A stretch of DNA of 34,001 bases from contig JAIRKT010000047.1 of the NCBI GenBank assembly GCA_031259965.1, positions 1 through 34,001 on the forward strand, given 5' to 3'. A program made the translations under genes and the position numbers. Positions 1-8,145 of the stretch are shown piece after piece (positions within the stretch are counted from its first letter, which is position 1; every line of letters starts with the position of its first letter). The DNA is from Christensenellaceae bacterium (GTDB lineage Bacteria > Bacillota > Clostridia > Christensenellales > DTU072). A model generated the notes under the pieces. That model was not told the DNA's origin. It saw only the letters and a list, made by a program, of their open reading frames with translations, and made no database searches.

Positions 1-1
1 T

Positions 2-70
2 TTTAATCTGACTGATGAAATAACAAAAAAGATCAGATATATCAATGAGAATAATATCCAAAAAGCTTAA
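2..70 (+). CDS. Possible C-terminal end of a truncated gene
   Basis: One frame is open from the window edge for 22 codons to a TAA at 68-70, and its translation ends in NNIQKA. It is cut by the window boundary, so family, length and start cannot be judged. It would be transcribed toward the 3' end of the beta-mannosidase gene, making the two convergent. A short open frame in AT-rich DNA can arise by chance, so this is only a possibility. Confidence 0.2.
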   Translation, partial: FNLTDEITKKIRYINENNIQKA

Positions 71-178
71 AAATGATCCATAAAACATAGTATACGGTAA
101 AAAACGGGGATTTTAGGATTTAGCCAAATTTCATAATAACATAATGCAATAGTAGGATGAGTGCTAGCAGTTGCTATT

Positions 179-2728
179 TCACATAAATTTATATAGCATT
201 CGTCCTATAAAGTTTGCTGGGATTAATGCAATTTGGGTAGCTTTAATTTTTTCAAATTTTCTTGAATATTTGGGTTCGATGTCGGCATAAGATATAAATT
301 CCAAAGAGGATTTTATTTCATCTGGATCTAAATAAATAGTTTTTGGCAAACTTACAAGATATTCACGTCCCGCTTCCATGTCGAAATAATTAGTGGAAAA
401 GGGTGTTTTAAGATTAGATATATTTAACATCAATTTGCGCACGTAGGTATTTGCTTTGAGATGAATGATATATGAATCTGACGCTTCTTCGACAAAGGCG
501 TTTATAATTGGTTTTTTTAGTTGTGCTTCGTTATCTTTAACTAACAAACTTGTTTTTATGCATGTGTGTAATCCATCATTACTTGTGAATTCAGCAATTA
601 AAGAAGATTTATTGATTTTTTGGTTCAGAACATATTTTGAAATTTTTAGCTTATCTAATTGTGTAGATGAGTATGGATTGAGTGTTATTTTTGAGGCATC
701 ATTTAGCATTATGTCACCATCAAAATCAGTGATTTTAATGAGAATAGTACCTGTTATTGTCTGTTGTGAATCGTTGACAATATAGACTGACATCTCATCA
801 TCACCTTTAAGAAAAGATATTGATAGTGGTGAATAAAATTCTTTTGCATAATAATGAAGTGCTTTGTATCGGCCGAAGTAATCAATTCCAGACCAACTAG
901 CTGTGTGCCAACAATCATTGTATTGCCAATAAAGAGAACCATTGCAACGTCCCAGATTTCTGTGCCAGTGGTCAACAGCAGCAGCTACGCTCTCAGCTTG
1001 CGTTAATTGTGTTAAATATGTTAGATGGTCAAATCGCTTGGGGATTCGGTAGTTATCTATGATATAATACAACATTCTAGCATTTCCTGAGTTGCATTTT
1101 TGATGTGCTTTTAGAAATGATGAATTAAGATCCAAATCTTTAGTTTGTTCTGCGACTGTCATTAGAGTATCAACAGGTGGTAGTGACTCAAAGCCAAATT
1201 CACTGCAGAATCGAGTATTGCGTTTAAGAAAATATGTGAATGGCATCATTCCATGCCATACGGCCCAAATATGGGTGTCACCAATGTCATCAGAATTTGT
1301 TTTAAACAAAGCTTTGCCTGAACCTGGAGATGTTTGCCAAAAAGCACAACTTGTTAGAGTTTCAACTAATGTGGGTAGTATTTCATAAAAGAAATTTGTA
1401 TTTTCGCGTAATAGATTTGGATACATTTTAAAGCCAATACTCATAGCATCAATCTCATTGTTGCCACATAGAAGTGCAAGTGATGGATGGTTTCTAAGTC
1501 TTTTCACATTAAATTTGACTTCATCAAAAACCGATTTTTTAAATTCATCATCGCGAAACGGATATAATCCGCATGCAAACATAAAATCGTGCCAAACTAA
1601 TATACCATACTCGTCACACATGTGCATAAAATATTCCGATGCATAAAAACCGCCACCCCATATGCGGATCATATTGTAATTGGCATCGGCCATAGCTTTC
1701 ACATACCATTCAATTTGCTCATTAGTTATGCGTGATGGGAAACTGTCAGCAGGAATCCAATTAGCACCTTTAGCAAATATGCGCTTACCATTTACGATGA
1801 AGCAAAAATCATTTCCATATTGATCTGGTATAGTAGATAACACAATTTTTCTAATTCCTAATAGAGAGGATTCCGTTGTCTCACCACTTGTTATTATAAG
1901 ATTATATAAAGGTTGTTTTTTTGTTTCTGTGAACATCCCATTAGGATTCCATAAACTGGGATTCGGAACTATAATTTCACACTCAAGTGATGTTGTTACA
2001 TCTTTGGAGTTTGCAACTGTTAGTTTTTGTGTGGCACAAACGAGGCCATTTGGATCCTTTAAAACAACTTCACCTTCTCCAGAGTACCTTTCAATATCTA
2101 AAGAGATATTTAACTTTGCATAGTTCTCGCAAATGGATTGCTCTACACGAAGGTTGTCAATTAAATCACCAGATGCAAAGAGGATCGTCACACCGCCATT
2201 AAAACCACTGCAAGGCAATACTGGACCCCAGTCCCAACCAAATTGATAGGCTGCTTTTCTAATAGTAGAAAATCTATTTATACCTGCTATGTTGGGAGGA
2301 AATTTAATGTTTTTATAAGTGTTTTTAACATAATTAACGGGCGATGTGAGAGAAACTTTAATGGTATTAACGCCGATATGCAAGAGTTCTTTGACGTCAA
2401 AATCATAAGGAATATGCACATTTTTAACTTGTGCTAGTGGCGAATTATTTAAATAAATATCGGCTATTGTGTCTATAGAATCAAAGTGAAGACGTATAAT
2501 TTTCGATTGAAGATCCTCTGATGAAATTTCAAAAGTTTTTTCATAATTCCAATCAAGCTCACTAACCCATAAAACTTTTTGTTCATTTTCACCAAAAAAT
2601 GGATCGCCTATATATTTATCTTTTAACAAGTCAAGATAGTTGCAACTAGGCAAATTAGTAGTTCCTTTAAATAAATGATTTTTGGATGAATAATTCCAAT
2701 TATCAGAAATATCAAATAGGCGTTTCAT
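179..2728 (-). CDS. Beta-mannosidase, glycoside hydrolase family 2
   Basis: This 849-residue protein has the full GH2 architecture. It starts with a jelly-roll sugar-binding domain (about 1-180, with the GWDWGP motif near 164-169), followed by an immunoglobulin-like domain and a TIM barrel from about 305. The barrel motif IWGGGFY at 356-362 is typical of beta-mannosidases. The predicted acid/base is Glu425 in CGNNEID, and the predicted nucleophile is Glu510 in CSEFGFE. The length fits the family (about 820-860). It should remove terminal beta-1,4-mannose from manno-oligosaccharides or N-glycan cores. There is no signal peptide, so it is probably cytoplasmic and acts on imported oligosaccharides. 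The ATG start is preceded by AAGGA about 9-10 bases upstream. It stands alone on its strand. The GPH-type sugar symporter at 10.4 kb is a possible but unlinked source of substrate. Family assignment is firm; exact substrate is inferred. Confidence 0.93.
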   Translation of the reverse strand: MKRLFDISDNWNYSSKNHLFKGTTNLPSCNYLDLLKDKYIGDPFFGENEQKVLWVSELDWNYEKTFEISSEDLQSKIIRLHFDSIDTIADIYLNNSPLAQVKNVHIPYDFDVKELLHIGVNTIKVSLTSPVNYVKNTYKNIKFPPNIAGINRFSTIRKAAYQFGWDWGPVLPCSGFNGGVTILFASGDLIDNLRVEQSICENYAKLNISLDIERYSGEGEVVLKDPNGLVCATQKLTVANSKDVTTSLECEIIVPNPSLWNPNGMFTETKKQPLYNLIITSGETTESSLLGIRKIVLSTIPDQYGNDFCFIVNGKRIFAKGANWIPADSFPSRITNEQIEWYVKAMADANYNMIRIWGGGFYASEYFMHMCDEYGILVWHDFMFACGLYPFRDDEFKKSVFDEVKFNVKRLRNHPSLALLCGNNEIDAMSIGFKMYPNLLRENTNFFYEILPTLVETLTSCAFWQTSPGSGKALFKTNSDDIGDTHIWAVWHGMMPFTYFLKRNTRFCSEFGFESLPPVDTLMTVAEQTKDLDLNSSFLKAHQKCNSGNARMLYYIIDNYRIPKRFDHLTYLTQLTQAESVAAAVDHWHRNLGRCNGSLYWQYNDCWHTASWSGIDYFGRYKALHYYAKEFYSPLSISFLKGDDEMSVYIVNDSQQTITGTILIKITDFDGDIMLNDASKITLNPYSSTQLDKLKISKYVLNQKINKSSLIAEFTSNDGLHTCIKTSLLVKDNEAQLKKPIINAFVEEASDSYIIHLKANTYVRKLMLNISNLKTPFSTNYFDMEAGREYLVSLPKTIYLDPDEIKSSLEFISYADIEPKYSRKFEKIKATQIALIPANFIGRMLYKFM

Positions 2729-2947
2729 AAGAAAGTTTCCTTGGGTTATATGTTAAGAAAGTGACAAAACTAGAAAACAAGTGAAAATGGCTTACCTAGT
2801 AAAAACATTTTCAACAAGTATTAACAATTTGAAATTCAAAAGTCTAAGAGACAAGCCAGATAAATTTAAGAAATTAAACTAACCAACAAACTTGTAAAAT
2901 TCGCTTGTAGTAAAAGAAGTAAAATTTAATCTAGTTCTGTTACTAAT

Positions 2948-2976
2948 ATTATAGCATTTCAATTATTAATTTGCAA
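2948..2976 (-). promoter_or_regulatory. Sigma-A-like promoter for the beta-mannosidase gene
   Basis: Read on the minus strand: TTGCAA (2971-2976), a 17-base spacer, then TATAAT (2948-2953). The predicted start near 2941 leaves a leader of about 210 bases before the ATG at 2728. I saw no clear LacI-type palindrome or riboswitch in that leader. Confidence 0.5.
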
Positions 2977-3351
2977 TTCAAAGCAGGCAAAGTGTATAAT
3001 AAATTTTTGAAAAAAAAGATTAAGTATAAGAAGTTATCTAAAAAAGATAATTTAAAATAACAAGCGGACTATCACCATGCTAGAATTTTGGGTGTTTAGT
3101 ACTCTCTGCTCTTCCGCTTTAAACAAAAAGGAGTATATATTAGAGTTAGTTTTTAAACTAATTTTTAGGATGTAGCATAACAGATACCACTGAGGTAGAG
3201 ATTTTTACGTCTTGATGAGTTGTTTCAAAACTAATCTATAGTTTATAGTCACTCTATAGCCTATTTAAGAATTTCAATTCTAAAGGTAGGAAATAATAGT
3301 TGGTGATTTAAATCTGAGCTTTTAAATATTTCAAAATACAATTTTAAGGCA
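2977..3351. other. Non-coding gap between the DUF4411 gene and the beta-mannosidase promoter
   Basis: Nothing convincing was seen: no intact reading frame with a ribosome binding site, no hairpin followed by a T-tract on either strand, and no repeat longer than a few bases. The transcript of the peptidase/DUF4411 pair would run into this stretch, and the promoter of the beta-mannosidase lies at its left end. Confidence 0.4.
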
Positions 3352-3794
3352 TTATTGCATTAACAAATTCAACAAAGCGATAGGCCATAAGCCTCTTTTT
3401 TTACATATCATTGGAATTTTGTTTTCATCTTTAGAGTTTTCATCTGTAACGAAAAAATTAGCATTTTCTGAAATTGCAGTTGCAATCAAAAAGGGATCAG
3501 CATTAGAATTTTTGCGCGACTTATTTTAATAAGGGAAGGGTGATCATTTAAAATTTTTTTGACTTCATCTTGTATATCTTTTGAAAGGGGGATAAATAAT
3601 TTTTTACGAAGTTTAATCCATTTAACTAAGTCCTCATCTTCAATTTCATCTTTTGTAATAATAGTTGTTATCAACTTACCGCTGTCAATCATAGCTTCAA
3701 TTTTTTTCCAAATTGGTTGGAATGTTGATTTTGCCATATTGTAGTTATGAGCAATATTAATTAGGGAGCATGAATCAATAGCATGTTTGCTCAT
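3352..3794 (-). pseudogene. DUF4411 family PIN-like protein (toxin-like), frameshifted
   Basis: The N-terminal part, from an ATG at 3792-3794, begins MSKHAIDSCSLI, the conserved start of DUF4411/PIN-like proteins with an acidic residue for metal binding. The frame stops early at 3486. The continuation is present in the -1 frame from 3513 to the stop at 3352-3354. It encodes NADPFLIATA, then FFVTDEN, then KIPMICKKRG, which are the expected C-terminal family motifs. One extra A in the five-A run (minus-strand sense, 3509-3513) would join the parts into about 148 residues, close to the usual family length (about 150-160). The ATG overlaps the stop of the upstream peptidase gene as ATGA, so the two are translationally coupled. 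These families often occur as a pair and are thought to act like a toxin and its regulator. As written the protein would lack its C-terminal third. This could be a real disabling mutation, a homopolymer sequencing error or, less likely, recoding. Confidence 0.75.
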
Positions 3795-4929
3795 AAAACA
3801 CCTGCGCATAATGAGTCTATATGAGTTGTTTTAACACCCAAGTAGCGAGAGGCTTCACCTATAGTGATTGATTTATTTGAATAGGCACTTAAAATAACAT
3901 AAGTAAACAAAAAGCCATATTCGCTCAAAAACTTTCGTGGGTAATTAGGATGTCCGTTTTTTTGGGGATTTGCAATTCTTTTAGAAAAGTCAGAATTTTT
4001 TTGTTGATATGAAGTTTGTGTAAAACACCCCAAATCATATAACTTTCTTAAAAATGCTTGAGAACTAACTCCAAACCTTTTTGCATACGAATCGATGAAT
4101 TTGTCATCTGGTAAATTTAAATTGATTTGTTCTAGGAAAGGCATTTTAAATTTTTCAATTAAGATATTTACTACTTCAGATGAGGGCATGAGTATTTCTG
4201 CTGACAAACGATTGCACTCTAATTCTTCACTTATTGCAAATTCATTAAAGTCTATAAGACATAAAGAAGATTCACGCCTTACTAAATGCGAAAGCTCGTG
4301 AAAAAGTGAAAAAACTTTTGCATTATCAGAATCTCCTGAATTAACTGCTATAATTGGTAGTGTATCATAATGTAGAGATAACCCTGTGAACTCTGAAACC
4401 GGAATTTCATGGATTTGAAAAACAAGAATGCCACTTTTTTCAATTTTACTGCGAAAATAGCTAAACGATTTTTTATCGGATTTTGATATGTCTAGATTTT
4501 GACGTATGAGAGTTGCTATATTTGCTAGTTTTTCATTTTTATCGAAGTGAGGTAAGGGTCTATGTGTCAGATCGTTATTGTTTAATAATAAAAGGGCTAT
4601 TTTTCTACAATTAATAAGATCCGCTATTTTGGACCATAATGCACATGATATGGGTTTTGTATGAAAAAGTGATCTGCGATCGGGATAGCTTTTGATTTCA
4701 GTTGTAGGGGGTTCGGAGAGATAAAAAGTTGCAAAAGGCATTTTGTAAGCTTTAGCCAAGTTCTTTGCTTGATTAATAGTAGGATAATCTAAACCAGTTT
4801 CCCATTTAAGTATAGCTTCTTGGTTGATGTTGCATTTTTTAGATAGACTTTCTAAATCGTTAAAAAAGGAGTTTGTTTTCTGCCCCACTCAAGTAATTTA
4901 TGATTTATATATGCGATGTTTTTTTGCAT
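3791..4929 (-). pseudogene. XRE-type HTH / ImmA-IrrE zinc peptidase, frameshifted near the N-terminus
   Basis: The main frame holds a helix-turn-helix region (ILKWETG, then PTINQAKNLAKAYKMPFATF), the zinc-peptidase motif FHELSHL and the downstream ligand region LECNRLSAEILMP. This is the architecture of ImmA/IrrE-domain regulators. In that frame the only start is a GTG at 4886-4888, directly after a stop and with no good ribosome binding site. A better start lies in another frame: ATG at 4927-4929 with AAGGA 8 bases upstream, encoding MQKNIAYINHKLLEWGRKQT, the expected N-terminus. One more base in the six-base A run at 4862-4867 would fuse the two into a 379-residue protein with its zinc motif near 211-215. 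Like the adjacent DUF4411 gene, it therefore lacks one base in a homopolymer. Role by family: DNA-binding protease that represses or releases the partner. An internally started 365-residue form cannot be excluded. Confidence 0.75.
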
Positions 4930-4948
4930 CTTGCAAATCCTTGTTTTA

Positions 4949-4968
4949 TTTGTTTAGTATTCAACAAA
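4949..4968. repeat. Inverted repeat in the leader of the peptidase/PIN operon
   Basis: TTTGTT and AACAAA arms are separated by 8 bases, between the predicted transcription start (about 4981) and the ATG at 4929. The position would suit an operator for autoregulation by the HTH protein, but short AT-rich palindromes are common and no binding site is known. Confidence 0.3.
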
Positions 4969-4987
4969 CCGAACAGATTGAATTAAT

Positions 4988-5016
4988 ATTATAAAAGACT
5001 TTAAAATTAAATTCAA
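4988..5016 (-). promoter_or_regulatory. Promoter of the peptidase/DUF4411 operon
   Basis: On the minus strand: TTGAAT (5011-5016), a 17-base spacer and a perfect TATAAT (4988-4993). It lies about 52 bases upstream of the reconstructed ATG at 4929, which supports that start over the internal GTG. Confidence 0.55.
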
Positions 5017-5529
5017 CAATTTAACTAAAACATAAACAACTATGTAGCAAAAGCATAACGCCTATTGTGAATTTGCTTTTTTTGTTAGAATTAAATTAAA
5101 GAAACCTGTGTTTTATTGAGTTTTAATGATTAAAGTTTGGAATTTTAGAGATGATATGGGAAACGTATGAAAACGAGCTTAGACAGAAATGTTGAAAAGA
5201 AGTTAAAATTTACACTATAAAAAAGCATTTAGTAATCGAAAACTGACAGATGAATAAAAAGCATTAGACTGCTTACAAGCATTTAAGAGTAATTATTTTC
5301 ATAGTTTCTGCAACGGTTAGCAAAGAGAGAAAAAATTTAAAATTCAGGATTTTAACAACAAGTATTATATGTAATTAAAGAGTTTTTGATATACAATAGA
5401 TCATGATTTTTAGTACAATCAAAAAACCCTACAACATGGGACAAAAAAATGAATGTCGGCATAGTAAAAAGTGAATTTTTTCTCTAAAATAATAGTTTTA
5501 AAAAATTTGCATAATCTAATATTCGGATT
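5017..5529. other. AT-rich intergenic region between divergent units
   Basis: No reading frame with a ribosome binding site, no strong terminator and no RNA gene was recognised. Very short frames exist, for example one of 17 codons near 5167, but have no support. A 7-bp inverted repeat, CATAATC/GATTATG with a 9-base loop, sits at the right edge (5510-5532). Confidence 0.4.
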
Positions 5530-5919
5530 ATGATTATCATTAATAGTTTAAGAAAACCAATTCAATTAAGAAGGCGAATGCATAACACTATTAGATTACC
5601 AGTGCTAGAACAAGGTGAAATGATTAATCAGTTTGAAAATATTTCACATATATTTATTAAAAAGATTAAAAGTGTGTGCCAGTTTTATCATGCGTTTGTC
5701 TATAAATTGAAGAAAAATCCTAAAATCAAAATAATCTATACACACACAAACCACGCGAATATAATGTTAAAAAAACGCAGAGGAATTAAAATTTATGTAA
5801 AAAAAATACAATACTCTTTGAGAATCAAAAAACCAATAAAACACAACAATTCGACTTGTCACAAAATGCAAAAAGTAAAGCATTTGCTTTGCTATAACAG
5901 TTTTGTAAGAAGATGCTAA
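5530..5919 (+). CDS. Doubtful lysine-rich ORF upstream of the flippase
   Basis: A 129-codon frame, very rich in Lys, Ile, Asn and His, with no recognisable domain. No Shine-Dalgarno sequence precedes the ATG, and composition looks like translated AT-rich non-coding DNA. The one point in its favour is that its TAA overlaps the likely flippase start (TAATG at 5917-5921), an arrangement seen in coupled genes. I consider it probably not a real gene. Confidence 0.15.
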   Translation: MIIINSLRKPIQLRRRMHNTIRLPVLEQGEMINQFENISHIFIKKIKSVCQFYHAFVYKLKKNPKIKIIYTHTNHANIMLKKRRGIKIYVKKIQYSLRIKKPIKHNNSTCHKMQKVKHLLCYNSFVRRC

Positions 5920-7553
5920 TGAAAAACAAAAATCATAGAAAGTCAACTTCATTATTTAAAAGTGCTGGAATTTTAACAATTGCAATTTTTATGGCACGTA
6001 TTATAGGTGCAATTCATAGACTTCCGCTAGCACATATATTGGGAACTACGGGTATGGGATTGTATCAACTTGTATTCCCTATTTATTCGTTTTTGCTATC
6101 CACATCTTCAGGCGCGCTACCTGTTGCAATATCAATGATAGTAGGTCAACGATTATCAAATAACAATAAATGTTACGCACGTGAAATTTTAAATGTGGCT
6201 ATGTCGGCCTTATTAGTAACTGGTTTAATAACAGCCTTTACATTAATTGCAATGTCTGGTTTGATAGGGAAATTGCAAGGGGCCACATCTACTAGATTAG
6301 GGTATATTGCGATTGCACCTGCGGTTTTTTTTACATCAGGCATTGCGGTATTGCGTGGTTGGTTTCAAGGTAATGGTAGCATGAAACCATCAGCACTATC
6401 ACAGGTTACAGAAGCAGTTATCAAGCTTATAGCAGGGTTAATCTTTGCAAGGTGTTTACTGCCTTTTGGTATTGAATATGCAACCGCAGGCGCACTAACA
6501 GGAGTTACACTAGCGGAGGGACTAACATTATTAATATTATATTTAATCTACAGAAAAGATAATCCTAGAATTAAATTAAATTTAAATTTTAAAAAATCAA
6601 AAGAAAAATACAAAGAGATAATTAAACTTACATTTCCAATGACAATAGGTGGCATGATTTTGCCGCTCAGCCAAATGCTAGATAGTTTGCTTGTACTAAA
6701 TCTCACTAACAAATTATCCGGTAGTGAAATGGCGGTGGTAGATTATGGCTTGTATACGGGTTATGTAGGTGCATTAGTAAATTTTCCTATAATGGCTGCA
6801 TTGTCACTTGGCATAGCAGTTGCACCAGTTTTGAGAAAAGATATAGCGGATCACAATATTAGTGAAATAAAGAAAAAAATTAATGCCTCACTGAAGATAA
6901 CATTAATGGTGACTACCCCATTTACAATATACTATTGTGTTGCCCCTGATAGTATATTAAACATTTTGTATCCATCCCTTAACGACGTTGAAATTTTAAA
7001 GGCAATAAGCTTTTTGAGAATAGGGGGAATATCTGTTATTGGATTATCGTTAACGCAAGTATATGCTTCCATTTTACAAGGTTTAGGAAAAATGTATGAG
7101 CCTGTGAAAAGCATGTCGGTAGCCGTGGTTTTTAAGATAATATTGTCTTTTGTGCTTGCGTCGAAAATAGGAATTCATGGTATTGTAATTGCAACTGCTG
7201 TTTTTTTCGCTGTCAGTGCATTGTCAAACTTTTTTAAAGTTATGAAATTGACTGGATTTGATGTTAAAACATATAAATACAGTTTATTGATAGTAGTGTT
7301 TGGTTTGATAATTTCTGGTGGCATAACTGGATTAATTAAAAATTTAAACATGGAGTTTTTAACATTAATTTTGATGATTAGTTCAGTTATTCCATTTTTG
7401 ATTAGTATAATTGCTATAGGCACTTTTACAGATGAAGAGTTAATTAATTTTCCATTTGGAAAACTATTTTTAAAATTCGCTAAAGTTACAAGAATATTTA
7501 AACTAAAATTAAAAGGGTATTTTAAAATTGAAAATAGAAAAAATATATCATAA
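5919..7553 (+). CDS. MurJ/SpoVB-family lipid flippase (polysaccharide biosynthesis protein)
   Basis: A polytopic membrane protein of about 544 residues with roughly 14 predicted hydrophobic segments. The N-terminal block contains ARIIGAIHRLPLA and GTTGMGLYQLVFPIYSF, the signature of the Firmicutes YtgP/YabM/SpoVB branch of the MOP exporter superfamily. Members move lipid-linked precursors such as lipid II across the membrane for cell-wall or spore-cortex synthesis. I place the start at the ATG at 5919, because AAGAAG at 5907-5912 is spaced properly for it; an in-frame ATG at 5913 is the alternative. The gene lies upstream of a YabN-like MazG gene, matching the yabM-yabN order in Bacillus. This argues for the YabM-like branch, but the window cannot separate MurJ-type from sporulation-specific roles. 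A lysine-rich C-terminal tail is probably cytoplasmic. Confidence 0.85.
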   Translation: MKNKNHRKSTSLFKSAGILTIAIFMARIIGAIHRLPLAHILGTTGMGLYQLVFPIYSFLLSTSSGALPVAISMIVGQRLSNNNKCYAREILNVAMSALLVTGLITAFTLIAMSGLIGKLQGATSTRLGYIAIAPAVFFTSGIAVLRGWFQGNGSMKPSALSQVTEAVIKLIAGLIFARCLLPFGIEYATAGALTGVTLAEGLTLLILYLIYRKDNPRIKLNLNFKKSKEKYKEIIKLTFPMTIGGMILPLSQMLDSLLVLNLTNKLSGSEMAVVDYGLYTGYVGALVNFPIMAALSLGIAVAPVLRKDIADHNISEIKKKINASLKITLMVTTPFTIYYCVAPDSILNILYPSLNDVEILKAISFLRIGGISVIGLSLTQVYASILQGLGKMYEPVKSMSVAVVFKIILSFVLASKIGIHGIVIATAVFFAVSALSNFFKVMKLTGFDVKTYKYSLLIVVFGLIISGGITGLIKNLNMEFLTLILMISSVIPFLISIIAIGTFTDEELINFPFGKLFLKFAKVTRIFKLKLKGYFKIENRKNIS

Positions 7554-8145
7554 AAAAGGTTATTAAAGTTAGCTTTCAATTAACTACAAACACCTTTCAC
7601 ATCAGCCGATAGCGCAGTTTAAAAATTATAATTGACAAATAATTAAGTGTATGATATATTTATACTAGGCAACTTGCAAAAGATAGTTTTATTTAAGCAG
7701 TTATACTACCCTTTATAGATTATAGAGATGATTGTGTCTACCCGCATAACTTTTATAGAATACAATATTAGTATTTGTTGTAAATTTAAATTTAACGAGC
7801 TCAAAATGTAAAACAAGAAGATCCATAAGGAACTTAGAATTTTTCAAACTCATTAATTTTAAAAAGTTAATTAACACAAAAAAGGAATATTAACATTAAT
7901 AAAAGAAATTCCCAAAATTTTGAGGAAGGTGCGTTTTTAATCATGTGAGGGATTTAACTTAAAAATTTACCATCTCTTGTGATGCTAGATTGTTGTGAGT
8001 CCAAATTTCGAGGGCCAAACTTCATTAGCATAGGTGTTATTGCGCTTATACGCTTAAAGCAAAAACGAGATTGTATAAACTTCCACAATTATGGGGGGGA
8101 AGTAATTAAAACAAACACAGGTTAGAAAATTTTAACGAGGTATTT
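7554..8145. other. Long gap between flippase and mazG, mostly mazG leader
   Basis: 592 bases without a credible reading frame. A good promoter occurs at 7632-7660, so the rest would be an untranslated leader of about 480 bases for mazG. I searched it by eye for riboswitch hallmarks, T-box sequence, a 6S-like fold and remnants of the missing methylase half of the downstream gene, and found none. A G run (GGGGGGG, 8093-8099) near the right end is unusual in this AT-rich context. Confidence 0.4.
7632..7660 (+). promoter_or_regulatory. Sigma-A promoter upstream of mazG-dus
   Basis: Perfect TTGACA (7632-7637), a 17-base spacer and TATATT (7655-7660). Transcription would start near 7667 and read a long leader into mazG and dus. 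Confidence 0.6.

Noticed and set aside
3509-3516. Programmed -1 ribosomal frameshift in the DUF4411 gene
   Set aside because: The local heptamer A AAA ATT does not allow good re-pairing of the second codon, and the neighbouring gene has a similar missing base without any recoding signal. A deletion or sequencing error is simpler.
5530-5919. 129-codon frame upstream of the flippase as a real small basic protein
   Set aside because: No ribosome binding site, composition like translated AT-rich spacer and no recognisable motif. Listed only at very low confidence because its stop overlaps the flippase start.
7554-8145. Decayed N-terminal half of the YabN methylase domain upstream of mazG
   Set aside because: No glycine-rich SAM-binding motif or other methylase signature was found in the three forward frames; the fragments seen are short and interrupted.
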